A stretch of 55,434 nucleotides of DNA from Chara braunii (GCA_003427395.1 BFEA01000034.1:1263963-1319396), one strand, 5' to 3'; positions 41,051 through 52,567 are shown, counted from the first letter of the stretch. Program-made: numbers and translations. Notes: a model not told the origin generated them from the letters alone.

Positions 41051-42968
41051 TAGCCGTGGAGTTGATGGTTCCGTGCCGTCATGGTCTCCGTCTCGGTCGC
41101 AGCTGCACATCCGGGGCGTTGCCTCCTTCCAAGAAGTCGCTGTCGTCCCTACCATGGCCGTTGTACGCGGGGAGACTCACCAGGTCCGGACATAGCAAGG
41201 ATTCATAAATTGAGAGCTCTTTTTTTATTCTATGCGTGGTGGTGCGTGCCGATTCTTCTCATTAGTGACGACGGGCTGTCCTTACAATGACGAAACTGCA
41301 TGATCTCAGCTACGGTAGCTTACTTTTCGTTTTGAAGTTATAGCACAACGATCATTGCTCACTGGGCTGTTAGCGCCGTGTTCTGACTTTGCTGCCAAGT
41401 AGTATTGGTGCTACTGTGGTTTTACTGTTGCATCGAGTCTGTTGTTCCTACTCCTGTTACTAGCATGTGTTTTTCAAGGCCCAGACATTTTGAGTCGTGG
41501 CCGGTACAGACAAGCAGGGAACAAACTCTGACAAGAGCGATCTTTTGAGGTTACTGCCGCTAGCTACCGCCGGTGGCTCAGCAGAATAACTGCTGATTAC
41601 TTGATTCAAGACATCACATTTGTTGGTAGACAACGCAGGTGTCGTAAGGTGAGCTCACCGATAACATAAACCTCCTGTAGGGCAACAGGATAGGAACGTC
41701 GTTGATTCTGATTTCCAGCACAAATACAAATTGTGTGGACATGGACCTTCTATCCTTTAGCATTTCAGGACTTGAAGCTAGAGGTGTCAGAGACATAATC
41801 GACTTCTGTTTCTATGCAAATATAAGTTATGATAGCGAGTACCCAGTCATGGCAAACAATTTACATGATCGACACCTAGCTGAGCTTTGGTCGTAACTAC
41901 TGACGGCAACAGGTGCACCGTTCACATTAGCAGGGCACCGTCCAGATTGCAGTTGCAATACCACCGTGTTCCGCCTGTTGTCGCTGATGTACGTTGCTGC
42001 TTGCGGTCATTGTTGCATGTTGGGTATCTTGCTGGGTACGAATTCGTGCATAACTGGCTTTTGACTACGCCTTTACTGTGCACCCTGCTTTGCTTTGCTT
42101 ACAAGTTGTCGTGCTTTGCGGCATCACTGTGTTGGCTGCGTGTTTTCCGTTGACGTACAGATACTATTGCTGCTACCATGGACTTCAACGTTGTGGTCGT
42201 TGTGCTTTCACTATGTCGACATTGTTTTTACTGTTAGAACCCTTGTGTTTTGCTGTATATTATTACGTTCAGAATAGAGCAGAAGGGGTGTGTCCAATTT
42301 GAACAGGTTCTTTCTAGGCTGCATAGCAACATTATGGTCGAGGGAACGTTAGTGTGACCTTGGGAGAGACTACCAGACTCGGCAAAGGGAGCATTGCAGC
42401 GACTTGGAGGCTTCTCTGACGACTGGTATTTTGCATTTAGGTTGGGAAGTGACCATTTTCGTTGTGCTATTGGCTTCCATTGCGGGGCCCTCAGGCGATT
42501 GAAGATTGCAAGTCCCTCTCACGCAAGTTGAGTTGTCCCTTTCTTGTATCTCGAGAGTTTGAAACCCCTCATTCTGTCGTTCTTATTCTAAGTCTAGTCT
42601 AAGGTTACGAGAGGAAGGCGGCAGGCGGGATTGCAACCCGTAGGACCGCATCAAGACCTTGTGGGAGGTCAGCCCACCGATTGTGGGAGCTCTACCGGAG
42701 CCTAGGCGGGGCTTTGGAGGCATGGAACACGGGAATAAATTTGCTTTACACGTGTGGTCCCATCTCCTTAAGACTATACTATCCTTCGCTATTTTGTGTC
42801 TGCGAGTATGACTGAGAAAGCTAGCTACTTTTGTTTTGTTTTGAGTTCAGGACATGATCTGAAGGGTAAAATTGGCAAGTAACTCATATTATTTGTGTGA
42901 ATTCAGACAGAATGAATGGGGGAAGGCGGGAAAAAGGTCTTTTGCATGTGTTGACCGCGTCAACCCAA
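41051..42968. other. Unassigned DNA upstream of the hairpin array
   Basis: No protein gene recognised. At about 41571-41610, GGTGGCTCAGCAGAATAACT and a later GATTCAAGAC loosely resemble Pol III A and B boxes. Near 42625-42645 the minus strand has GGGTTGCAATCCC, another B-box-like word. Neither gives a convincing tRNA. Confidence 0.4.
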
Positions 42969-44300
42969 GGCTGAATCCCTCAAAGTTGAGTGGGTTCAGT
43001 GCTATGTTTTATTTTTGTTTGTTCCGCTGAATGTATGACCTTTGAGGGTTTGGCCTATCCTAAGTTGGACGGTCCAACCACTTGTTTTCTCTTGGGGCTT
43101 AGGAACAGGAGGACGGGCACCCTAAGTTGGGAAGGCTCAAATTTCGGTTGTTTCTTTTAGGTTGCTGAAAACAGGACTGGGGATATTCAAAGTTGTGTAG
43201 ACCCAGTTCTGTGTGTGTTTTCTTTTGAGGGGGACAACGGCATGATACTAGCCGTACCCCTAAGTTGAGGCGGCCTGGCCATAAGCTATGAACCTAAAGG
43301 GTAATCCAAAGTGTAAAAATTTATATATATATATATATATATCGTCAAATAGAATATATATGTATATATTTTATATGCATGTGACAGACTGGCACCCTGT
43401 GTTGGGAGGTCCAGTCAATAAGTGAGGTATGAACAAAAAGAGAAGGAAAGCAAGTGAAGAATATAATGTGAAGGTAACTTGGGCAGGTTGAACGTACCCC
43501 TAATTTGGGGCGGTCCAGTCTTATGCCCGTGATAACGTAAAAAGGTAGACAATTAGTATAAACCTTCTTTATTTTCCCTTCTAAACACAGGGCAGGGTTG
43601 GATGTCTCCCTAAGTTGGCTAGGTCTGACTATCTGCCTAAGAAGAAAGAAAGTTATAAAGTTTGTGCAAAGTATTTATGGTTGTTTGAACTGTTGTTACG
43701 AAGGCTAAGCGTACCCCTAAGTTGGGCGGCTTAGTCATACGTCATTTGTAACTTGTTTTAGGCAGATCTGGCGTACTCTTTAAGTTAGGGCAGTATGATC
43801 ATATTGCCTTATGTTTCTTAAACTGTGTAGGCTTAACTAGGTGTAACCCTAAGTTGGGGCGGTCTAGCGATATGCCCTTTGTCGTTGATGTTATGTAGGT
43901 TGGCCGTACCCTTAAGTTAGGGTTGTCCGACCATTCGTCGTTTGTGTTTGTTTAGGCAGGTTAGGCATACCCCTAAGTTGGGGCAGTCCCATCCTATGCA
44001 GATTAGGCATACCCCTAAGTTGGGGCAGTCCAATCCTATGCCCTACGTAAACTCCGTTTAAGCCGGACTAGGCATACCCCTAAGTTGGGGCAGTCTAGTC
44101 TTATGCTTCATGTCGTCAGTAAGCAGAAGTCAGGCGTACCCCTACGTTGGGCCGGTCTGGTGATATGCTTTATGTTCACAGTTTATGTTGGGCTGGGCAT
44201 ACCCCTAAGTTGGGGCAGTATAGTTGTGCGTACTCTGTTTGTTTTGCTTAGGCAGTTCAGGCGTAACCCTAAGTTGGGGCGGTCTAATCCTATGCCATAG
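42969..44300. repeat. Array of about 18 hairpin units with covarying arms
   Basis: Units start near 42969, 43049, 43112, 43175, 43249, 43386, 43486, 43595, 43702, 43764, 43836, 43898, 43957, 43999, 44063, 44127, 44188 and 44254, all in the same orientation. The core consensus is RTACCCCTAAGTTGGGGCGGT, in which CCCC and GGGG pair around TAAGTT. Outside the core, arms differ from unit to unit but stay complementary in most units. Examples are CTGAA/TTCAG, CAGGACTGGG/CCCAGTTCTG, GACTGG/CCAGTC, GGCTAAGC/GCTTAGTC, GGTTGG/CCGACC and GACTAG/CTAGTC. Some later units (13, 18) pair poorly in the outer arm. The function is unknown; a structured non-coding RNA locus or a structure-bearing satellite are both possible. 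Confidence 0.9.
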
Positions 44301-44919
44301 GAAAGGGGGTCATAAAGGGGTAAAAGAATTGAGAGATTAACGAACTACTTGGATCAAACTGATGTGGGATTCAGAGGGATGTTTGTTTACGCATGTTTGC
44401 GGGTTCTTGTTTGGGGCATCTCTTGGTAGCTTTAGTTGTTTAGATGCTCGCCGAGTGTTGGAGTCATAGACTAGAATGGATGATGGGAAGGGAAAATTGG
44501 GATACGATTGGACTGACCTTACTAGAAGTTAGGACTAGTGGTAGCTCATGATGCCATCTTCAAAAGAGGATTGTGTGGACTATCACCTGCTCTAACGATC
44601 AAGTGAGGGTCACAAGTTAGTCCCAAGTATAGTTGTACTTTGTTTCTGCATTTTCAACTTTGTATAAATCTTGGCAGTCTCCTGTTCCTACGGGAAGCAC
44701 TGCCGAAATTTTTACAAATCTGAAAGAGTTAGTCATTTTTGGACATTTGAAAATTCTGAAAAGACACTTTTCCTGAGGGTAGAGATGCCGAAATTTTGTG
44801 AAATTTAGCGAGTTAGATTATTTTCTGCTAAGGAAAACTTTGGCAAGGAGATGTCAGTGCTCTCAATAACTTCTACGGAAAGTAAGGTAAACGTTAGTAA
44901 GGAAGATAGGCTATGGAGT
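44301..44919. other. Unassigned DNA downstream of the hairpin array
   Basis: No gene recognised. The word TGCCGAAATTTT followed by a GTTAG motif recurs at about 44702 and 44787. Confidence 0.45.
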
Positions 44920-45327
44920 GGTGTTGATCCTCCATCTGTCTTGAACGAAGTACTTGGTCCGCTTTGGCTTGAACTGTGGTGCANNNNNNNNNNNNNNNNN
45001 NNNNNNNNNNNNNNNNNNNNNNNNNNNNNNNNNNNNNNNNNNNNNNNNNNNNNNNNNNNNNNNNNNNNNNNNNNNNNNNNNNNNNNNNNNNNNNNNNNNN
45101 NNNNNNNNNNNNNNNNNNNNNNNNNNNNNNNNNNNNNNNNNNNNNNNNNNNNNNNNNNNNNNNNNNNNNNNNNNNNNNNNNNNNNNNNNNNNNNNNNNNN
45201 NNNNNNNNNNNNNNNNNNNNNNNNNNNNNNNNNNNNNNNNNNNNNNNNNNNNNNNNNNNNNNNGGTGTTGATCCTCCATCTGTCTTGAACGAAGTACTTG
45301 GTCCGCTTTGGCTTGAACTGTGGTGCA
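44920..45327. other. Gap 3 with identical 64-bp flanks
   Basis: The 64 bp at 44920-44983, ending at the first N, are identical to 45264-45327, starting just after the last N. The 280 N (44984-45263) are therefore probably a false gap between overlapping contig ends, or one of two real direct repeats. Confidence 0.95.
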
Positions 45328-46479
45328 GGTCAACGAATTCGATTGAAGGCTTGATTCGTTCGACTTGATCCTACGAAGGATCATTCTTCTGTTATCCCTT
45401 GATAACAGGTCGGTTTACGACACTTCCCTGCTTCTACATCTCAACTGAAAGCCTTGGCTCTTGGGGGTTTCCATCTTTCTTGTGATTTTCACCCAGATTT
45501 CTAAGTGGCCATTTTTAAAGACTGAGTACCTTTGTTGCGGGTTGGTGGAAATTGGTTGGGGCTTGTATGCATAAGGCAGGGTGTGAGTCGCAAAAACGCA
45601 GTAAAGTTGACTCCCTTACTGTGTGTGATGTTGTTGTTTGAACTTTGTGTGATCGCAGGTATGCGTATAAGATCTTTGGATTGAGTTTGATGATAGTTTG
45701 AGTATTGTTCAAATGTTGATGGACAAGCCACACTACTATTGTGAGAGTGATCGTCTGAAACCACACAAACTTCTGCTTGAACTACCTCTGCTGAGCATAA
45801 TTATAATGAGAACCCTATAGTGGTCGTGAAAAGTGATAGCCTCAAATTTCATAACCCCTCGTATACATATGTGTATACATTCCCATTTACATGTACATAT
45901 ACATCAGTATTCGTGCGGTCTGCTGTGACCGCGTGCGGGAGTTAAACAAACTATGTCTGAGAGAAAAGAAAGATCCACTTTTACCTTTTGCTTTTCAAGG
46001 TTATCATGGTTGGACGTTGTTGTTTGTGGCAACCGTCAAAGTCAAACCCCTTGATTTCACTCCAGGCCTTGGATGATGGAGCTTGCCTCCTAGGCGACGA
46101 GAGTTGATTGCCACCACAGGCTGGAACCTGTGTACCACCCACTCTCCGTAGAGTGCAGAAGAGTGTGTGGTGATCAACCACCTTGGCGGTTATCTATCGT
46201 TGGGAGATTAACCCCTCAAGGCACGTGTCAGCCGATACTTGAGTATGGAAACGTGACCCTCGAGACTATCGAGGGTCGCGTGATTATGGGTATTACATAG
46301 TATTCCATCGATGCGATTGCGTTCGTATACTTGCATTGCTAGTCGATATGAGAAAGCCCTAGCGTCCGCGCGGTTTTATCTTGAGTCTCGCGCACGACGC
46401 CTAACCGATTTTCGTGGTAAAAGGTTATGGTTTGGATACTGAAGGGACTATCAAAGTTTTGTTTTTGTGTGTATTTTAT
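45328..46479. other. Unassigned DNA
   Basis: No gene recognised. The local foldback CCCTCGAGACTATCGAGGG lies at about 46257-46275. Confidence 0.45.
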
Positions 46480-46907
46480 TTTTTGTGTGGTGTAACGCGT
46501 GGTGAGTGGAATGTGTCCTAGTCGACCGACGGCGAGTCGTGCTTGGGACCTCAGCCCCCCAATGCATTGATTCACGTGCGGGTCCGATTGAGGGGCGTTA
46601 ACCGCACGTACCCCCAGTGCCACAGAACGAGAAAATGCCCTCGGTCGGGCGACCTCTGCGATTGCATACGAAAAGCTATCGCATGTGATTCGATAGCTCG
46701 GCGGGGATACACCCACCCAAGGGATGGTGACAACTCCCGGAGGTGGAGGTAAGTTGTGCCTCGCGTGACCCTATCCTGTCGTAGGGGTTCACGAGAGGTA
46801 TGGCTGGCGCACTCGGCCGGAGCGGCAAAAGGCTCTGCGACGAAGTCCTACAAAATCCTGCGTGACACGGTCAAGAGGGTCTCCCTACGGGACCGATGCG
46901 CTCGATA
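46480..46907 (-). repeat. Conserved 5' region of the TGTCG element family (copy 3, inverted)
   Basis: On the minus strand the sequence starts TATCGAGCGCATCGG at 46907, one base different from TGTCGAGCGCATCGG. It then carries GTCACGCAGGA, GTGCGCCAG, CCCTACGACAGGATAGG, GCAGAGGT, CCGAGGGC and GTCGACTAGGAC in the same order as copy 1 (25248-25710). No matching 3' end was established; the 36414 unit is one candidate. Confidence 0.85.
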
Positions 46908-46925
46908 CCGCACGTCCCAAAAAAC

Positions 46926-47310
46926 AAAACAAGCTTTGGCCGCGATTGTAGTTGGATACACTTTTTGGAGTACTCCGTGTGAGTCTGCCCTCAGTGAGGG
47001 CACTTCGGTAGAACGAAGAACACGGGGAGCACTGTCAGACTCACGAAAAAAGAACAAAAGAAAAAAAACAACAAAGCTTTGGTCGTGAAAGTGGTTGGAT
47101 GCATTTCAACGACGCTAGTGTGAGTATGCCCCCAGACAGGGCGTTTTGAGAAAGAGGCGCTGCCTTGCTGGCAGGGAAAGGCAGGAAAAAAAAAAAGGAG
47201 AAAAAATAAACCAGCAACGTTCCCTCTCCTCGTAATAGTGGTCAGATGCATTTTGGAAAGTGATCATTTGAGTATGGCCTCCGTGACGTCCTTCCACGAC
47301 ATCATTGATC
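46926..47310. repeat. Degenerate tandem repeat of about 145 bp, three units
   Basis: The word GTTGGATACA / GTTGGATGCATT / GTCAGATGCATT recurs at 46951, 47092 and 47240. Each is followed by GTGTGAGTCTGCC-like sequence and preceded by AAACAAAGCTTTGG-like or A-rich sequence. Identity is modest. Confidence 0.7.
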
Positions 47311-48231
47311 TCTGGCATGTTTGTTCTTTTTTTTTTTTTTTTTTTTTTCCCTTCAGGTAGACCGTCAGCACCGGTGCCACTTTCGAAATTCCCACTGCAG
47401 GTACCCTCATGCCGAAGGCTCGGGAAATAGCGGCGTGCAGTGGGCAGGTAGCTTCGGGATTTTATGTGCGGGTGTACTGGTGGTTTTAAGTTCTTGCTGC
47501 GCTACAGAGGGAACGTGGACTGACCAATCCTATGCAAGACGTCTACCAGACCGTCTATAAATTATTTCTGGACGGATCTGATCTGAACACTGGCTGTGAT
47601 CGTTGTCCTGTCTGCGACGTTAAATACTTCCCGAGGACCTTGGGGGTTGTCTTTAAACTGCCTCTTGATTAGCCGGATGTAAGGCTCATTGCACGCAGGG
47701 ATAAATAACGGGCAGTACTGGTCATAAGCGGGTTCCTGGGCACAGGAAGGGAAGGTTCCAATTGGTGCTCGAGCATGAACACATTTATTTCCATTACCGG
47801 GTACATCTGTGCACGTGATCTATTTTTATTTTGATTAGTTGAGGTGTGACAGACTGCTAACACCTGACAAACAACAGTAGTTCAGAACTGTTGTAGTCTA
47901 CCATTGCCAGCTCTATGTGATGGTGATGTAGGAGAAGTAATCGGAGTAGCAATTGATCAATTGCTCAGTCTGTGTATAAACTGTTGGCACCACTTGATCG
48001 GTCGCCCGAGTGACATGCTAAATAGTAAATATTTATATATTTATTTTTAATTATTTTTCAACTCGGTTAGACACATGTTGCGGTAGGCTCAAGTGAGGGC
48101 ATAATGCAGATAGGGATCTGCTTAGTCGATGAGCGGTACAAATAGTGGTGAAGGTACAGCTGGCGATAGGAGGCAAACATGACCGGATGCACGAAGAATT
48201 CCGGTAGTGTTCCAAGAGAAGGTTTCGGGCC
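47311..48231. other. Unassigned DNA
   Basis: Poly(T) run at about 47328-47348. No gene recognised. Confidence 0.5.
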
Positions 48232-48462
48232 GAAGCAAGGGCCCGACATTTCGAGACTGCTAGGGAGGCAGCTGCAGCTGCAGAACAAGTGCTAGCATAG
48301 TAGTGATGGCTACATCTGCAGCGACCTCTCAAGGGCAGGAGACGTCAGGAAGCAAGGCCTGACATTTGCAGACTGCTAGGGAGGCAGCAACAGTTGCAGA
48401 ACAAGTGCTAGCGTAGAAGCGATGGCTACATCTGCAGTGACCTCTCAAGGGCAGCAGGCGTT
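48232..48462 (+). repeat. 116-bp tandem duplication
   Basis: CTGCTAGGGAGGCAGC recurs 116 bp apart (TAGGGAGG at 48261 and 48377), within a repeated block ending CTCAAGGGCAG. The duplication lies just 5' of element C coding sequence. Confidence 0.9.
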
Positions 48463-48547
48463 CGGAACCTTAGCTAGTTCCTCCCCCTCATCCAGCGGGA
48501 TGAGTGCAGGACTTTCCACAAGTCAGATGGTGGGCTCGCAGTACAAC

Positions 48548-50192
48548 TCGCCACCTCCACACACTGAGAGGACATAGAACTCCAGCAAGTGGAGTTAATC
48601 CGCTTACGGCTAGAGAAGGAACTTAAGGAAGCTACCAAAAGAGAAACCGAGATTAGAAATAGGAAAGTCGGATTGGAGAGCAGAAGGGCAGACAATGCTG
48701 CAATAGAAGGGTTTGATGACTCGACCCTGGATGACACTAGTAAAATCCTGAAGGCAGGTATGTTGAGCACGTACGCTTACATGGATAGCAAACTGGATGC
48801 AATCCTGGACACCCTTGACCAGATATTGAATGCCAGGACCACATCCCTCCTTAGCTGGTGGGCCCAGTGTCCAGCCCCGGGCAGCGTTTCCAGCGTCGGT
48901 AGTAACACCGGCAAAGACAGACGGCTGCTTTTTCATCTTCCGGTCCAGCTGCTGCCGCTACGGGGCAGCAGCCAGTTCCAGAAATGGGACTACAATAGCC
49001 TTGGTACCCCAAGACTGCACTGAAACCACCCCCAACCAGTTCCATAAATGGGACTACAGCAGCCTTGGTACCCCAAGACTGCACTGAAACCACCCCCGTC
49101 TTTCTCAGGAGATAAGAAGGACGAGGCACTTGACACATGGTTGAGGACGGTTCCAAGTATGGGTTATGGCGAAGAGGACGTTGCTAGAAGAAGAGGTGAT
49201 CACTGCTGCCTCATATCTCGAGGGATCAGCAGTGAGATGGCTAGATGTGATAGTGGCCTTTAAATGAGGGGTTCAGGTGGAGAATGAATGATTGGGCAAA
49301 GACCCCCACAATAAAGTGCTTCATGGGGTTGGTTGAAACGCGATCGCACAACCAACAGCAGTCCCAACAGGCCACCGATGCATTGGCCTGACTTGATGCC
49401 AGAAGGTACAAGTCCGTGCGTGAGCTCCCCGTTGTCGTGGAAAGACTCACAGTCATCCCGGGAGCCCGCTCTGATCCACAAGTCTTGCTGACCATGTATT
49501 TGAGATGTCTTCTCACAGACATCAAAAACCTGATGGTTAGCGAGGCAAGCATGGATTATCACACTCTTGACTTCTTCAACAAGAAGGCCCTAGATTTAGA
49601 GGCCAAGCTAGGAGCATAGCAACCTGCCATGGACGGTAGGAAGAAAAAGGCCCCACAAGAATGGAAGAAGGGTAGTCAGTTGCTGATGATTTATTCCGAT
49701 GGGAATCAAACCGAGATCGATGTGGAGGAAACAAAGGTGGGTGGCGAGGAGAGTGCAGAGGGTGGCAACCTCACCATCATAACCGAAGGAAAAACAGTTG
49801 GCTTCGGCAAGGGCGGTCAACAAAAGAGTCAGGGGCAGGCCCAAAACTCAAATAAGACTCTAGCTTGGGTGAGGGCAGGCCTGAATCAGGATGTGTGGAG
49901 GGACCGGTATTTGAGTGGAGCTTGCATAAACTGTGGTGAGTATGGTCATCAGCAGGTGCAAGAACACCAAGGTCTCTCAAAAAAAGATTTCTCCCAAAGG
50001 TGGTCTTGGGGGATCTTTTGTCCAGAGTGGTGCTTCTACGAGGGCCAATCAGGGAAACACATCCAACCAGTAGAAGTTATAGCTGCTTCTACTCATGCTG
50101 AAGTGGGTGTACCCTCGCCACTTTTGGAGTTGGCCGAAGCTATTGACTCACTCGTCACCCCGCAGGCACATTTTGACCAAACGACACTATGA
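48548..50192 (+). pseudogene. gag of element C (broken)
   Basis: The first frame (48589-49023) is a charged helical segment, LEKELKEATKRETEIRNRK, followed by DDTSKILKAGM. After a 64-bp tandem duplication (48972-49099) that shifts the frame, the gag-type entry PPPSFSGDKKDEALDTWL appears. Its helical region continues in pieces (49416-49619). The frame 49629-50192 holds a basic tail and a zinc knuckle CINCGEYGHQQVQE at about 49923-49964, which has lost its last Cys (Glu in its place). Gag coats element RNA in intact relatives. Confidence 0.82.
48972..49099 (+). repeat. 64-bp tandem duplication
   Basis: CCAGTTCCAGAAATGGGACT and CCAGTTCCATAAATGGGACT start the two units (48972 and 49036). 64 is not a multiple of three, so the duplication breaks the gag frame. 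Confidence 0.95.
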
Positions 50193-50470
50193 TTGTTAGA
50201 TGTGTCTCAAGCCTTAGAGGCCTTAGAAACGGAGTGGTCGGCAAGGGACCCTCGTGAGTCTCGGGTGGCACCGTCCAGAGGTCATAGAGGGGGGCATTTC
50301 GTTGTGGAAGTCGGTGTAGGTGGCCGCTAGTGTGGTGCCTTCGTTGACATTGGCTCCTCCCGAAACTTCATAAGTCGCAATTGTGTTTATGGCTACGCCT
50401 AGGGGACCGGGTGCAGCGCTTGGGTAGATCTGTAGCATCTACTCTAGCCAACAAATAGCGCATGGTTGTG
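50193..50470 (+). pseudogene. Protease region of element C
   Basis: The active-site region reads AFVDIGSSRNFISR with the catalytic Asp codon at 50345-50347. The next residue is Ile where Ser or Thr is required. A stop codon lies just upstream (near 50328). The pattern is the same as element A (VDSGSMRNYISR) except for that substitution. Confidence 0.78.
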
Positions 50471-51583
50471 AATGACTACGTCAAGGGCACAGTCTACACC
50501 TTCTACGTCTACACCTTCTACTATGGAGGTGGGGAACTAAATCATATGATTTTGTTCCTAGTTAGCGATGACTTACCATTTGACATGATGTTAGGTGTGT
50601 ACTACCTCGAGGTTGCAAAGCCCCAGTTCGACTGGGACGAAATGGTACTTAAGCATGTACTACCAGAAGGGAGGACAGTCAAACTTGCGAAGTATAAGGC
50701 TAACAATCTGATAGACACTTACGGTTGCATGTGTGCATCGACATTCTACAATTACTATAAACGGAACCAAGAGGAGGGTATGTACTTAGTCTTTGTCTTT
50801 GAAAAATGGGAGGCCGTTAAATCACTCTAGAGATAGAAGTTGTCGTTGCTAAGTACCCTGATCTGTTCAAGGAGCCTTCAGGAGTCGTGGGTAGGGAGGT
50901 CGTCCATGCCGTAGAAATCATCCCAGGTAGCAAGACACCAAAAGGGAAAATGTATAGGATGGCTTCGATCGAGTTGGACGAGCTTCGTCGGCAACTGAAA
51001 GAGCTTACAGAAAAGGGTTGGATTCAGCCTTAGTACCTCCCCCTTCAGCTCACTAGCTCTATTTGTCCTGAAGAAGGGGGGGACAATGAGGATGTGCATT
51101 GACCATCACCGTTAAAAACGTAGAGCCTATACCACACACCCTCTTGGATAGGGTGCAGGGATGTAAATGCTTCACAAAGATAGATCTAAAGTTCGGTTAC
51201 CATCCAATTGTGAGTAGACCAGAGGACCAATACAAAACTGCACTTTGGACCAGGTTCCGTTTGTACGAGTTTGTGGTGATGCCCTTTGAACTTCGCAATG
51301 CGCTGGGCACATCCCAGCACACCATGAATAGGATAGTTCATGACTACTTGGATAAGTTCATCGTCGTCTACCTCGACGACATTCTTATCTTCAGTAGAAC
51401 AGTCTAGGAACATCCCCAACATTTAGAAAAAGTACTTTCACTCCTGCGAAAACATGAGTATAAGATCAATTTAGAGAAATGCGAGTTCGGTCGCACTAAA
51501 ATCTTGTACTTGGGTCATGAGATATCCTTGGAAGGGATAAGGGCGGAACATGCCAAGGTGGCTAGCATTCGTGACTGGCCATG
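50471..51583 (+). pseudogene. Reverse transcriptase of element C (3'-truncated)
   Basis: The protease end and connection (DDLPFDMMLG) run to a stop at 50828. After frame changes the entry block GREVVHAVEIIPGS and MYRMASIELDELRRQL appear. The palm is in frame from 51099: KIDLKFGYHPI, RFRLYEFVVMPF, and the YLDD box at about 51369-51380 in FIVVYLDDILIFS. A stop follows near 51405, then thumb sequence ILYLGHEI, ending in SIRDWP at about 51580. Nothing of RNase H follows. Confidence 0.9.
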
Positions 51584-51830
51584 ACCCCATTCTGTGACAT
51601 TGGATACAGTTGCAAAAACGTTGTCGAGCGCATCGGCCCCCGCGCGAGCACGAGGGCCCTCCCGACCATGTCACGCAGGAGATAATCAAAACAAAACCTG
51701 GAGACAACTCGAGAACGACGCCTAACTAATCCCGCGAGCCGCCGAGACGGTCGTGGCCGCGTCGTCTCGTCCCCGCTCTAGCTTGGTGCGCCAGCTATAC
51801 ATCCCTCGCTCTAGCTTGGTGCCTCCCCAA

Positions 51831-52472
51831 CGACCATCGTTATGATTGTGGCTATAGCCAGCAGCACCTCCACCCTTGTTGAGATGGTGGCTATGAGAGC
51901 CTCCTCTCTCTGCCTCTATTGCAAACCTCCACTCTCCTCCTCGAGGCAGCACTTACTCTAGCAGCAACAACTCCCACCGGCAGCTCCTCCACGCCCCTCC
52001 TAGCAATGCTTAGCTGCTCCCGGACCTCAGTCCACTCCTAAGTTTTTGAGTGTCACGTATCAAGCTATAGGTCTCACTACGCGCCCATGGCCTCATTTGC
52101 TATGTCAAGCTGCTGCTCCGCTGTGCCTTTGCTTGGGTCCACCCCTTCCTAATATAGTCGTGGAGGTGGGGCACTCACATCACTTCAGTTATGGGTCCAT
52201 ATGTGCCTCTATCTGCCTTCACTCGAGCTGCTGAATCCCGAAATCACTCTGTGACTGCCACTTGTCACTTCTCCTTGCTTCCTCTACCGTCACCGTGGAA
52301 TTAGAGTTGTTGTGACCCATAACTTTCATTGTCCAGCTTGCTTCGCCTTGTGTATATATATACATGTCCCTCTAATGGCTTCAGGTTGTCTCATCGGGCT
52401 CTGGACCGAAGTTCCGGAGCAGCCTCTCATTGAAAATGGGGGCAAGCTCAGTCCGCATGGGTTTGAGCCCAA
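51831..52472. other. Interior of copy 2, no gene recognised
   Basis: Pyrimidine-rich DNA with CAGCACCTCC-type words similar to 28920-29110 in copy 1. No motif of a known protein. Confidence 0.4.
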
Positions 52473-52567
52473 GCAGCCCTCATAGGGCTGCAATACAAGG
52501 CGGATAACTCAAGCCCTTTGCTATATGGAGGGCTGCCAATTCGGAGGCTTCAAAGCCTTGAAGCCTC
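52473..52567. repeat. Perfect hairpins in copy 2
   Basis: GCAGCCCT/AGGGCTGC with a 3-base loop (52473-52491) and GAGGCTTCAA/TTGAAGCCTC with loop AGCC (52544-52567). They parallel the hairpin chain of copy 1 without sharing its sequence. Confidence 0.85.

Larger units (their letters stand above)
48480..51583 (+). mobile_element. Ty3/gypsy LTR retrotransposon C (truncated after reverse transcriptase)
   Basis: Gag, zinc knuckle, protease and reverse transcriptase occur in order. The sequence stops in the reverse transcriptase thumb (about 51583), and RNase H and integrase are missing. The TGTCG element copy 2 begins 39 bp later. Many stops and frameshifts are present. It resembles element A more than B in protein sequence (VSDDLPFDMMLG and LYLGHE regions). 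Confidence 0.88.

Noticed and set aside
41567-41640. tRNA gene or tRNA-derived SINE
   Set aside because: GGTGGCTCAGCAG and GATTCAAGAC resemble A and B boxes, but no acceptor or anticodon stem can be formed.
42600-42720. tRNA-derived SINE on the minus strand
   Set aside because: A B-box-like GGGTTGCAATCCC is present, but no matching A box at the right distance and no tail.
42969-44300. CRISPR-like array of repeats and spacers
   Set aside because: The units are diverged, spacing varies from about 40 to 140 bp, and the setting is eukaryotic with no cas genes. The covarying hairpin description fits better.
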